Assembly: GCA_013397845.1 (NCBI GenBank)
Contig: VZTG01008545.1
Coordinates: 903,859 to 967,858 of the forward strand
DNA from: Melanocharis versteri
Taxonomy: Eukaryota > Chordata > Aves > Passeriformes > Melanocharitidae
Reading direction: 5' to 3'
Length of the DNA: 64,000 nt
The notes below the pieces were generated by a model that did no database searches, had not been told where the DNA came from, and saw only the letters and a list, made by a program, of their open reading frames with translations. This document shows positions 52,701 to 60,593 of the stretch, piece after piece; within the stretch, counting starts at the first letter, position 1, and each line of letters opens with the position of its first letter. The translations under genes and the position numbers were made by a program.

Positions 52701-55700
52701 AAATCCCCAGTCCTTCCTCTATCAGTACTATGTCTATCCTGCCAGACCCCTGCAGAGCTGTATCTCCACTAGGGAAAATCAGAGGAAGAGGAGAAAGCAG
52801 AGGAATTATCTTACAGCAGACAAGGACGCCCAGGCCTCATTACTGGGAGCAAAAATTGTAAAACTTCCAGGTCCTTCGATTTCTGGCCTTAGGTTGGAGC
52901 GGTCGGAGTAGAGCTGTGTGGTGGCAGACCCAACCACTCCCAGGGTTTCATAGATGTTGGAAAGTGGCAGAGCTGAAAGAAGAGAAGGTTTAAGTTCCCA
53001 AAAACATCATTCCTCCTTCTGGCTGAATTAAAGCAGAGCTGGTGAGAACGCTTGGGGAAATGAAGCACACCAGGGGATTGGTATCTGTTCATTCATTAGA
53101 TAATAAATAATCATAGCCTGACAGCTTCACCCTCAATTACAGCAGCATAATCCAGGATCTACTGCATTTCTGCAAGTTTGAATGGACTTATTCTGGATTG
53201 ACACAAATGGGATTTAGGCAAGCAGAGATATTGATTGCTTTCACACAATCCTGTGTGTATTTAGGCTTTTGGGATTTGGTGTTGGACGCTGCTGGTCTCA
53301 GTGTCCACCTGCACCAGCCCACGTGGTTAACTTGGAGGCATCAGACTTTTGTGCAATGAAGTGTTCTGAAAGCAAACGCAGAATATGGCTTTCTTCAATA
53401 AACCCAGTTTATTACCCCCCAATATCAACTGTATTTTCTCCTAAATAAAACTTTGCTAACCCCATGCTTGCCAAAATGTTCAAGGCCAGGTTGGATGGGG
53501 CTTGGAGAAACCTGGTCTAGTGGAAGGTGCCCCTGCCCATGGCAGGAGGTTGGAACCAGATGATCTTTAAGGTTCCTTCCAATCCAAACCATTCTATGAA
53601 TCTATGAAAATAAAAATGAGCAGAGATTGGCAGAGCTGTCTATTACTCTGTCATTCCTTTGCATTGAATTTCCAATACAGATATATTTCTTGCTGGAATA
53701 AGTAGTTCCCTATGGCCCTCCCATGCTCGATTAAGTTCAATTATATCCAAGGTTCTAAGTTGTCTGGAACATTTAGCATGCCTTGGAGCTGATCTGACCC
53801 TTGGCTGGTGCTTCGCTGAGTCCATTTTGGACTTGTTCATGGCAATATTGTGCATAAATTGCAAAAATCAAATCCACTTCGAGCAATTTTCTAACATTTC
53901 CCTTTACTAGGCAGCTGTATAATTTTAAGAAGTCTAAAAAATGTCAAACATATTTTTACCAGCTGGGCAGCCTTTTTCTCCAGGAACTTTTTCATATCCA
54001 GGACAGCACTCGTAACTGATTACTCTGGAATAAGAGATGGATACGGCAGATTAACCAACAGTGTCTCACTGCTTTTTCTCTATTTGCTACAGTTCTGATT
54101 CCATCCATATTTGGGGATGTTTCCAAGTAGACTTTTCATTAGAAATACAGACTTCCACAAAAGACTAACCACACTTTTTATCTCCTTCAAGGCTGCATGT
54201 TGCCAATTTCTCCACAGAACAAAAGCAGACACAATTTCTTTTCAAAACCACACTTTCCAGGAGACTTTGTACAAACAGTGGATGGAAACTGATTCCACAG
54301 TCCCGACAGGACTGCCAGTGCTGGTTCATCTGGGCACATTTCCCACGGGATTTGGGGATCTCCTCGGCTGACTGCTGCTGTCATATCTCATCACTGCTCA
54401 GGCAACACCCGCAGCTCCACCATGGCTGTTTGACCAAACCAGCCAAGCGTTTCCCTCTCATTTCACCCCATTTTTGTCCACCACCAGAAATGTTCTGGCA
54501 AAATCCACAAGGCAGACCTGGAGGGAAAGGAGAACCCTGTTCTCGGATATGTGCACTGGCACAAGGACTGGGGAAAAGCCCTGCAAGGAGAAGCTTCACC
54601 AGTGGTGGGATGTGCACCCCGGGCAGTGCAGCTGTGCCCAGGTGAGCACCCTCAGAGCAGCACCTCCTTCTGACTGGCAGCACTTTCCCCCAGTAAAACC
54701 AAAGGGGTCAGAGGCACCATCCTGGGCTGTCCTGCAGATCTGCAGACCCTAAATAAGCAAGAGCTGCCTGAAAACTGCATCTATCATCTGCAGCTCAATG
54801 AGAAACAATCATCTGATTCTCAAAGGTGCCCATTTGAGGGAACATGGCTTGATATTAACAGGGAGAAGAAAAGAAAAGCAAAAAGGAAAAGGGAAAAAAA
54901 TCGATCTAGAAGTTGCCTGTTTATTTTTCCCAGGGGATTCTTTCACCTATTGCTCTATGCTTGGTGTGAAAGGAGCAAGGCCACCTGATTGATGGGCCAA
55001 GAGAGCCAGGGAATAGGTGCTCCTCCCAAAGACAAGCATTTCCTCTGTGCTCCCGGTTGGATTCGAGACAAGTAGGAAGCTGTGTCGCTGAGGCTCAGCA
55101 CACTCACTCAGAGAGGAAAATCCTCCAGCTTCAGATATTTGTCATCATTTTAAAACTGTTAACAAACAGTGGAAATGCCTGGGGTTTAATAGGGAATTCT
55201 GCAGGGTAATTAAGAGCCAGAAAGTGAAACAAATACCTGCTTTTCTGTGACAGAAGCAAATAAATTCTGTGTCACAGTTTCCTAAGAGAATTACAAAGCA
55301 AACCCAGACTGATTGTCTAGACATTATATATTCCATGTGGGAAAGAGTTTGCCTAAAGCAATCCCTTCCTTTGACTACTGGAGATCTTAACACCCTGCTG
55401 CTCCACTTTCCCAGCCCCCCTGCCTCGTGTTCATTGGAAACACACACTTTCTTCCCCCACCACTTCCCTCCCCTACCTCCAATTTTTCTTTTTTTCACCC
55501 TAGAAACTAAATCCAGTCTAGACAGTTCCCTTGGTTCAGACCCGTAATCAAAGATGAAGAGCTGATTAAAGAGAAATCATTCCAAAGTTCAGCATAAATA
55601 ATTCCTGAGTGCTGACGAAGGCTTTAAAAGCCTTACTTATAGATCAATTGGAGATTAATGAGCTGCTCCAAAGGGGCAGGAGGTGGATGCACACAGCCTG

Positions 55701-58700
55701 TGGCACGCTGGCTCAGAGCTGCCCCAGCCCCCAGGTGTCTGACAGGAGGGGAGGGCACTGGGAAGGGACGCAGGTACCTGGTCTAGTGGAAGGTGTTCCT
55801 GCCCATGGCAGGGGGTGGAACTGGATGGTTCCAAGCCAAACCATCCTGTGATTCCATGACTGCACCTCCTGCTTTTCACTGGGTTTGTGGACATCTCCAG
55901 CAGGAAGGGAAGCTCATGGCAAGAAGCACCAAGGCAGTAACGGGGCCAGCTCCACTTGGGCAGGGACTCCCTCAAGTCCCCTGTCTCACTCTCCCACTGC
56001 AGGTGACCTTCAGCATCACCTGGCACATGTCTGGCACATCCCCACTCCGAGTACTGGCAAATGCTGCAAAGGGCCAGGTGAACACAGAGGTGCTCAGCCA
56101 AGGGTTGGCACCTACAAGGAGCCAGAGATGAAAGTTATAAAACGCAGCTTCAGCTTCAGGCATTTGGCCTCCCCTGGCCGGTGGACCTGCTGGAAGCACA
56201 ACACCACCCAAAGGCACCATTCAAGGGGTTGCTCAGGGGCGGCCCCAGGGCATGTTCCCAACGGGTCCTGCAGCCACCTGCAGCCCTTGGAGAGGAGCAG
56301 CAGAGCCGTGGCTGAAGGATGCTCTGCATCTCGGTGCTGCCATGCCCTACACCCCCACGGGGCAGGGAGCCTGCTCCACATGTCCTGCTCCAGCCAGGTC
56401 GGAGGCACAGTCTGCTGCCCAGGGAGGGGTAATTCCCTCAAACATCTCCCAGCCACTGCTCCACGCAGTGGGTTCTGCACAAAAGCCTCTGGAATTGCCC
56501 AGTCCATCCCTGTTTCTGCTGTCTGCTCAGCGGCCACAGCCCATCCACTGGGGCACAGCCATGTGGGTTAGATCAGCACTGCCCTCACACAAAGAGCATT
56601 TGTCATCCACTCTGCAATGCCTTGACCACAATTTCCTGACCTCCTCATTGAGTAATTTCAAGTCAAATCTATAGTTTTTCAGCCTCTGGTTTTGAAACAC
56701 TGTATTTCTTAAATGTCTATCTGCGTCTGCCTGCAGACGCAAGCTCCTTTAGTTTAGGCTTTTATTAGTCATTGTTCCACTGCTGTTGCATTCTTAGGAG
56801 CTGAAATTAAATTTTAAGTGCATTTTTCAAGGTAATAAAAATAAGCTTAGGCATATATTAGTGAAAAAAATCCATTTGTAATAATTTCCTGTAATAAAGC
56901 CCATATGTTTTGTTTTTGTAAAATAAGTGCCAGTATTTTTTTTCTAAACTGAGGAAAGTACATCAGACATTAAAAAAGGAAAGTTAATTTAAAAGGGGAA
57001 AAAAAAGGAATCTATTAATGGGTTGTTCCTCAAAAAATAATCAAAACCAAAATTTATGAGTTGTCTTTTCATTCTCAAGACAAAAACAAAGTGTGGGATG
57101 TGTTCCATTTCAACCCCAATTCTGGAAGAATGAGTCCAATGCATAAGGGAGGTAGAAAAATATAAAATACACAGGCAAAATGATGAAAATGTACTCTAAA
57201 TAAACTATTTCTTTGGCTTTGGAATAACTAATAGTGGAAAATTACCTAATTACCAAAACAATTTTGTCTCAGTGCTCCTTGAAATAAAAGCCGTGTCAGA
57301 CTTCTTGCCAGCTGTCTTATCTCACTTCATCAGCAATGATAAAAACTCTACATAAATCCTCTACCTAATTTCTCTGTAACTGTGTGAGCCAATACTTCAG
57401 CAGAGAAAAACAAAGGGGGAAAAAAACCAGATAAAGAGGTAGGAGTCTTCTTCCGATGCATGAGTTAAAATTTCCATTCCGCACAAACAGCCCCGGTGGA
57501 GTTACTCCACCCCTGTGGGCCAGAAGATGCCTCCCAAGCACCAAATCTACAAAGCCCCGAGTTTCCCCAGCGAGGTGTAACCTGTGCTGCTGCCGACGGC
57601 CACGAGGAGCTCAGCACAGCACCTGCTGCTCCCCAGGTGACTGCGCCCTCAGCCTGGAGCAGCAACCCAAAGGTGAGGCACACAGAGCCAAGACTGGAGA
57701 CCAAGCACATCTGTGTTTGTCAGGCTGGCTCTGCTTGCTGCTCCAGTCACTCTGAGCCTCCCAATGCAGCATGTGGTCATTCCACAAGGAATGAAGTTAT
57801 GCTACAGGCTTGCAGCAGCTTTGCTGCCTTCCCTGCTCAGGGATGAATTTCTCTGCTCTGTCAGCTCTGCAGGAGCTCAGCTCTGCCCCTCAGCAGTTCC
57901 TGCTCTCTCACTCACCTCTCTCCCCACCACCTGTTGGAAACAGTGCTCATGGCAGGAAAAGGAAAGAAACCAAAGCAGTCAAAACTATCGTCCTAGAGCC
58001 AGGCATTTTCACCTGCAACACACAAACAGCTCGTGGCACCACCGACCCTTTAAGAAAATAGGGAGGATAACAGCCAGGTCAAATGTGAAGTAGATGAGAT
58101 GCGTCAAGTGTCTCCTCCCCAGGACTGCTGTTCTCAGGTGGGAAAAACCTTTTAGGAGGAGGAGAAAATGACCATGCATATATAGCTCCACCACTCCCCC
58201 AGGGCTGGATCCCAGGCAAAGGCTGGATCCACGCAGTTGTGATAAACATGCCAAATCCTGACTTCTTCTGGGATTTAAGGGTATTCTCAAAATCTCACAG
58301 ACAGCTCAGTCCAACAGAAGGGGCTGGTTTGGAGGTTGATGCTGAGCACCATCAGCTGCACCCACCTGCTCTCCTGGGCTCTGACACCTAAGCATGCCAC
58401 AGCATCAGACTCCTGACACTGCAGTAAGAATTTGACTACTACAGCATAATGCATCACGCCCTTTATAGCCCAAATGACTCCTGATTGCTTCCATATGCCA
58501 GGCACACCACGTCCAGTGGGAGCCATCACAAGCAAACATTTGTAATCAGAGCTGTCCCAGGGTCCTCTGGAAAATCTGAGTCAAGGCACGTGTGTTTTGT
58601 TCTGCACCAGCACTGCTAAAGGACAAAGCAGGGCCCAGGCTCAGGAATGACAGGGAGGAGACAAGACAATAACACCCATTGTGGAGATGGTGTAAAGCAA

Positions 58701-60593
58701 AGAATAGTGAGCAAACTCCGTGGATAATGGAAAGATTACCTCATAGGTTAACAGACAGGTTAATGGTCTGTGTGCTTTTCTCTCAGTGATGCATCACTGG
58801 GTGAGACTCTTGGGTAAAAGCAGAGAAAATGAAGTAGAAGAGATCACCCCATGTCCTCAAAGGAAACCATGAAATACTGCCAGATGCCAGTTATTCCACC
58901 TCCTCCTGGAGGTAAGTGGATGACTTTGTCTGTGCCAAACACAGCTGCACACTTGGGTTACATAAGGTTAGTTTCTCACTTGCTTCAGAGCTAAAGAAAT
59001 CCATGGCTGGATTGCTTTGCCTTTCAGTGACCACAGCAGCAAAACTCTCCCACATCCACTGCTGAGTTGTGTTTTCTTTGGAGACATACTAAGCTACTCT
59101 GTTATCAGAAAAGGCAATGATGAGACCATATTGCTGTGCCATAAACTTGTCCATTTTATGTCAAGAAGCGCCATTATTCAGTCAAGATGACAGCCTGAAC
59201 TCTAATCACCCAAGTTAAGCCTTCTCAGAATTTTGTGTTTGTAGAATTAAGGGGAGGGGGTCTGGTTGCTTGTTTTTACAATATTGCCTCTCCTTTTTAT
59301 GTTTTTTTTTCTGTAAAGACAACTGGACATTAGGAAAACAATGGTATATGCACACTACATGGTACATCCAGCAATACATCCTCCTGAAGTACAGTATTTT
59401 CCTTCTTGGGGCAAATTCATGTGTAATACAATGAAAGGCCAAAAGCTGTGCACAGCCATGACTCCTGGCTTGCCTCCCTCTTCCCCACACCAACACCAGA
59501 CATGAATCCCGACACCCAGGTGTCACAGCTAAACCAACGACGGCAACCCAAACCTGCAGCAAAGAACAGCGTGTTGCTATGGCTCTAATTACAATTTACA
59601 CTGGGCCGTAAGGGAAATACATGAGATGATTTTCTTCTCTCTGTTCTTGGCCCTGCAGATCCAGGATGAGACCTGGCCCACAGCTCTGATCCCACAGCCA
59701 GGACTGCTCAGGGGATCTTTGCACTGACCCTGGGTGTTGTGATGGTCCGTGCTGTGGGCCAGCAAGCGTGTCCAAAAGCCCAGTCTGGACTACAGCAAGA
59801 GAAAAGATTCCCTGCTTCTGCTCTACAGCCTGGCAGATAGTCAAGCATGCATAGCCTTAATTATCTGCTGACTGCATCTTTCAAAAGAATGTCCCGAGGC
59901 TGCTCACACAGATTCTTCATGCAACAGCTACTTGAATATTATTGTTTGCAATTTTAGACGTGGAATTGGCCTGCAAGTCTGATTAACTTTCCTGGTGGAG
60001 TCATCAGAGAGTGTTGGCTAAAGCTGACACCTCTTTCCTTTTATTTGTTTTCCCTTCCAAAGCAAACAGATGGAGATGAATTTTACGTTCTCTCCAATAT
60101 TCATCAGCTCTGGGCTGTCTTTTTTCCCCTTCTTTATTTCTTAAATCTAGGCAGCATCAAGCCTATCATGGAGACAGACAGGGCTAAGTACTAGAAAACA
60201 TCTGGTACACACTTCATTACAGCACTGAGAGCTATATAAGTACATATAGAAATGCAATTAGAATAAACCATCAGGGTTTCTATTTACATGGTACTTTTCA
60301 TTCTTAACATCAAAGTGTTTTAGAAAAACAAGTATTTCTTAGGGGGTAAAAAGCTAAAACAATTTTTAACACACACACACACGTGACACCCACACCATGG
60401 GCCCTGACACCCCACATCTGCTGTCTGCTTCTCCCACCCAGCACCCACCTCCACAACAGGGTCTCTGGGGAGACCCTGGCACTCAGGGACTTACGTGGAC
60501 TTCCCGCAGATCTTCCTCTGGTACCACTGCTTGCAGTTGGTGAAATATTTCCTGTTGGTGCCGATCAGCTTCTGCACTGCGCACACGTTGGGG
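43670..60593 (-). CDS. TGFBI: TGFBI, coding exons 2-17 (5' partial; exon 1 outside window)
   Basis: TGFBI is a secreted extracellular-matrix adhesion protein that binds collagens and integrins and is induced by TGF-beta. Sixteen exons can be joined on the minus strand with GT/AG introns and unbroken reading frame: 60495-60593, 53960-54024, 52815-52972, 51703-51867, 50867-51013, 50021-50162, 49252-49464, 48971-49108, 48586-48731, 48284-48420, 47641-47771, 45618-45742, 44622-44724, 44344-44423, 43894-43918, 43670-43725. They total 1930 bp including the stop, about 642 residues. Domain order is a Cys-rich EMI region (exons 2-3), FAS1-1 (exons 4-6), FAS1-2 (7-8), FAS1-3 (9 to 11), FAS1-4 (11 to 14), RGD (15) and a C-terminal tail (15-17). 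Similarity to human TGFBI, as I recall it, is strong throughout, with one residue lost in exon 4 and a longer C-terminus. The signal peptide and start codon are not in the window. No other FAS1 protein, such as periostin, fits as well, because the RGD-containing tail is TGFBI-specific. Confidence 0.97.
43894..43918 (-). CDS. TGFBI: TGFBI exon 16 (25-bp microexon)
   Basis: This 25-bp microexon encodes VSQRNPRL plus one base of Ala. It is placed by a good acceptor (atgcag), a gtaaaa donor, and the phase that links exon 15 (ending AAG) to exon 17 (CG CCC GTC). Human TGFBI has SQRSVRLAPVY at this point, which supports the short exon. It is too short to stand out as an ORF. Confidence 0.92.
43919..44343 (-). 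other. TGFBI: TGFBI intron 15, with AT repeat
   Basis: A 425-bp intron. It contains the perfect palindrome and the (AT)n run at 44049-44109. Confidence 0.85.
44049..44109. repeat. Palindrome plus (AT)n microsatellite
   Basis: Positions 44049-44068 form a perfect 20-bp palindrome (AGCTGATATA followed by its reverse complement). An AT-alternating run follows, ending in TATAAAATA. The stretch can form cruciforms and is likely length-polymorphic. It lies in TGFBI intron 15. Confidence 0.9.
44344..44423 (-). CDS. TGFBI: TGFBI exon 15 (RGD motif)
   Basis: This 80-bp exon encodes SRPQERGDEPADPALEI and then FKQASALSK. The Arg-Gly-Asp integrin-type motif is at 44398-44406 and corresponds to human residues 642-644. 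The acceptor is ccttag and the donor gtaaaa, phase 0 at the end. Confidence 0.96.
44622..44724 (-). CDS. TGFBI: TGFBI exon 14 (end of FAS1-4)
   Basis: This 103-bp exon encodes KNNVIHINKEPVAESDIM, then ATNGVIYAVNSVLQPQ. It carries the second conserved FAS1 box of domain 4. The residue matching human His626 is Tyr (codon TAT at 44650-44652). The acceptor is gaacag and the donor gtaggt. Confidence 0.95.
44725..45617 (-). other. TGFBI: TGFBI intron 13
   Basis: An 893-bp intron with no recognisable feature beyond its splice sites. Confidence 0.85.
45618..45742 (-). CDS. TGFBI: TGFBI exon 13 (FAS1-4, YH-type motif)
   Basis: This 125-bp exon encodes NAKELANILKFHVADEILV, then SGAVSALVRLKSMQGDKLEV and SM. 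The motif that reads Lys-Tyr-His in human (Tyr571-His572) is Lys-Phe-His here. The acceptor is ccacag and the donor gtgagt. The first two bases complete a Gly codon from exon 12. Confidence 0.96.
45743..47640 (-). other. TGFBI: TGFBI intron 12
   Basis: A 1.9-kb intron that contains a short imperfect tandem duplication (46454-46504). No gene or transposon was recognised. Confidence 0.85.
46454..46504. repeat. Imperfect 22-bp tandem duplication
   Basis: CACTGACAAGCCCCACAGAC (plus AG) at 46454-46475 recurs at 46483-46504 with one C-to-T change, giving a 29-bp period. It lies in TGFBI intron 12 and has no known role. Confidence 0.8.
47641..47771 (-). CDS. TGFBI: TGFBI exon 12 (FAS1-4 core)
   Basis: This 131-bp exon encodes TLVAAIQSAGLTENLNRPG, then TFTVFAPTNEAFRAMPQGE and LNKLM. 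It is the first box of FAS1-4 and the human corneal-dystrophy hot spot. By alignment to human numbering, codon 555 is CTC (Leu) at 47654-47656, not Arg. The acceptor is ttgcag and the donor gtgagc. An in-frame read-through past the donor exists but would break the match to exon 13. Confidence 0.96.
47772..48283 (-). other. TGFBI: TGFBI intron 11
   Basis: A 512-bp intron with no recognisable feature beyond its splice sites. Confidence 0.85.
48284..48420 (-). CDS. TGFBI: TGFBI exon 11 (end of FAS1-3, linker to FAS1-4)
   Basis: This 137-bp exon encodes NLCIENACIAAHDKRGRFG, then TLFSVDKMLTPPTGSVMDVL and KADHRF. The Arg matching human R514 is the CGC codon at 48289-48291. The acceptor is ttgcag and the donor gtgacc. 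The terminal AG joins C of exon 12 to give Ser. Confidence 0.96.
48586..48731 (-). CDS. TGFBI: TGFBI exon 10 (FAS1-3)
   Basis: This 146-bp exon encodes GLPVIDSNMRNLLLNHIVK, then DQLSSKYLYHGQKLQTLG, then DKELRVFVYRN. The acceptor is ctgcag and the donor gtgagt. It starts with two bases completing an Asp codon and ends in phase 0. Confidence 0.96.
48971..49108 (-). CDS. TGFBI: TGFBI exon 9 (start of FAS1-3)
   Basis: This 138-bp exon encodes KTVFELAQESEVSKSTDLF, then RQAGLSSHLTGSERVTLLAP and VNNVFK. It carries the first FAS1 box of domain 3. The acceptor is tttcag and the donor gtaaac. Intron 8, at 143 bp, is the shortest in the gene. Confidence 0.96.
49252..49464 (-). CDS. TGFBI: TGFBI exon 8 (rest of FAS1-2)
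   Basis: This 213-bp exon is the longest coding exon here. It encodes LLNHHILKSAMCAEAIIAGL, then GATLDVGCSGEELTLNGKP, then NKDVLATNGVVHFVNELL. The acceptor is tcacag. The donor is gtaccc, which is GT-containing but a poor match to the extended consensus. The reading frame and homology nevertheless place the junction there (G|CT, Ala). Confidence 0.96.
49465..50020 (-). other. TGFBI: TGFBI intron 7
   Basis: A 556-bp intron with no recognisable feature beyond its splice sites. Confidence 0.85.
50021..50162 (-). CDS. TGFBI: TGFBI exon 7 (start of FAS1-2)
   Basis: This 142-bp exon encodes TAVAASDLSSLLESEGQY, then TLLAPTNEAFEKIPRETLN, then RILGDPEALR. It carries the first conserved FAS1 box (H1, the LLAPTNEAF block) of domain 2. 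The acceptor is ccaaag and the donor gtaagt. It ends with one base of an Asp codon completed by exon 8. Confidence 0.97.
50163..50866 (-). other. TGFBI: TGFBI intron 6
   Basis: A 704-bp intron with no recognisable feature beyond its splice sites. Confidence 0.85.
50867..51013 (-). CDS. TGFBI: TGFBI exon 6 (end of FAS1-1)
   Basis: This 147-bp exon encodes [20 protein letters not shown], followed by VIDKVIATTTNTIQQVIE and EDSLETLR. It contains the ATNGVVHVID block that is characteristic of the second conserved FAS1 box (H2). The acceptor is atgcag and the donor gtgagt, phase 0 on both sides. Confidence 0.97.
51014..51702 (-). other. TGFBI: TGFBI intron 5
   Basis: A 689-bp intron. Roughly its first third, in transcript direction, is a CR1 fragment that starts almost at the splice donor. 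Confidence 0.85.
51476..51694 (+). mobile_element. CR1 LINE 3' fragment in TGFBI intron 5
   Basis: The plus strand reads through typical CR1 3'-end words: AGGAAGAACTTCTTTACTGC, then GGAACAGGCTGCCCAGAGAGG, then TGGAGTCTCCCTCACTGGAA, and ends in a degenerate CTCTGTGAA tail. CR1 copies in birds are usually 5'-truncated, as here. The orientation is opposite to TGFBI. The right end lies about 8 bases from the exon 5 boundary. Confidence 0.85.
51703..51867 (-). CDS. TGFBI: TGFBI exon 5 (FAS1-1, YH motif)
   Basis: This 165-bp exon (55 codons, phase 0 at both ends) encodes ETLDSLVSNVNIELLN, then ALRYHMVDKRVLTDDLK, then MYQNLPIQIHHYPNG. It includes the Tyr-His of the FAS1-1 YH motif. The acceptor is tttcag and the donor gtaagg. 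A CR1 fragment in the opposite orientation begins about 8 bases into the following intron. Confidence 0.96.
51868..52814 (-). other. TGFBI: TGFBI intron 4
   Basis: A 947-bp intron with no repeat or gene that I could recognise. Confidence 0.85.
52815..52972 (-). CDS. TGFBI: TGFBI exon 4 (start of FAS1-1; Arg124 equivalent)
   Basis: This 158-bp exon encodes LPLSNIYETLGVVGS, then QLYSDRSNLRPEIEG, then FTIFAPSNEAWASLSA. It opens the first FAS1 domain. The Arg matching human R124 is the CGC codon at 52899-52901. Human reads TDRTEKLRPE, so this exon is one codon shorter just after that Arg. The acceptor is tttcag and the donor gtaaga, ending in phase 0. Confidence 0.96.
52973..53959 (-). other. 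TGFBI: TGFBI intron 3
   Basis: A 987-bp intron that contains one CR1 3' end (about 53474-53608) in the opposite orientation to the gene. Nothing else recognisable. Confidence 0.85.
53474..53608 (+). mobile_element. CR1 LINE 3' end in TGFBI intron 3
   Basis: The plus strand carries CAAGGCCAGGTTGGATGGGG, CCTGGTCTAGTGGAAGGTG and GATGATCTTTAAGGTTCC, and ends CCATTCTATGAATCTATGAA. This is the canonical 3' terminus of an avian CR1. It is heavily 5'-truncated, with no coding capacity. Confidence 0.92.
53960..54024 (-). CDS. TGFBI: TGFBI exon 3 (EMI region, second half)
   Basis: This 65-bp exon encodes VISYECCPGYEKVPGEKGC, with the double Cys and the final Cys of the EMI region. The acceptor is ttccag and the donor gtaaaa. 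The phase joins exon 2 (AC|A, Thr) and exon 4 (G|CT, Ala). It lies 6.5 kb from exon 2, making intron 2 the largest complete intron seen. Confidence 0.95.
55776..55859 (+). mobile_element. CR1 LINE 3' end in TGFBI intron 2
   Basis: A short fragment with CCTGGTCTAGTGGAAGGTG, CCTGCCCATGGCAGGGGG and a decayed tail CCATCCTGTGATTCCATGA. The plus-strand orientation is opposite to the gene. Confidence 0.88.
60369..60382. repeat. (AC)7 microsatellite
   Basis: Seven AC units in TGFBI intron 2, about 110 bases downstream of exon 2 in transcript direction. Confidence 0.9.
60495..60593 (-). CDS. TGFBI: TGFBI exon 2 (EMI region, first half)
   Basis: This 99-bp exon encodes NVCAVQKLIGTNRKYF and then TNCKQWYQRKICGKS, the first half of the Cys-rich EMI region. 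Three cysteines are visible. The acceptor ends in ctgcag and the donor is gtaagt, a strong site. The exon starts with the last base of a split Gly codon and ends with two bases of a Thr codon that exon 3 completes. This is the most 5' TGFBI exon in the window. Confidence 0.97.

Larger units (their letters stand above)
54025..60494 (-). other. TGFBI: TGFBI intron 2
   Basis: A 6.47-kb intron between the two EMI-region exons. It holds a CR1 fragment (55776-55859) and a short (AC)n run at 60369-60382. No other gene or RNA was recognised. Confidence 0.85.
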
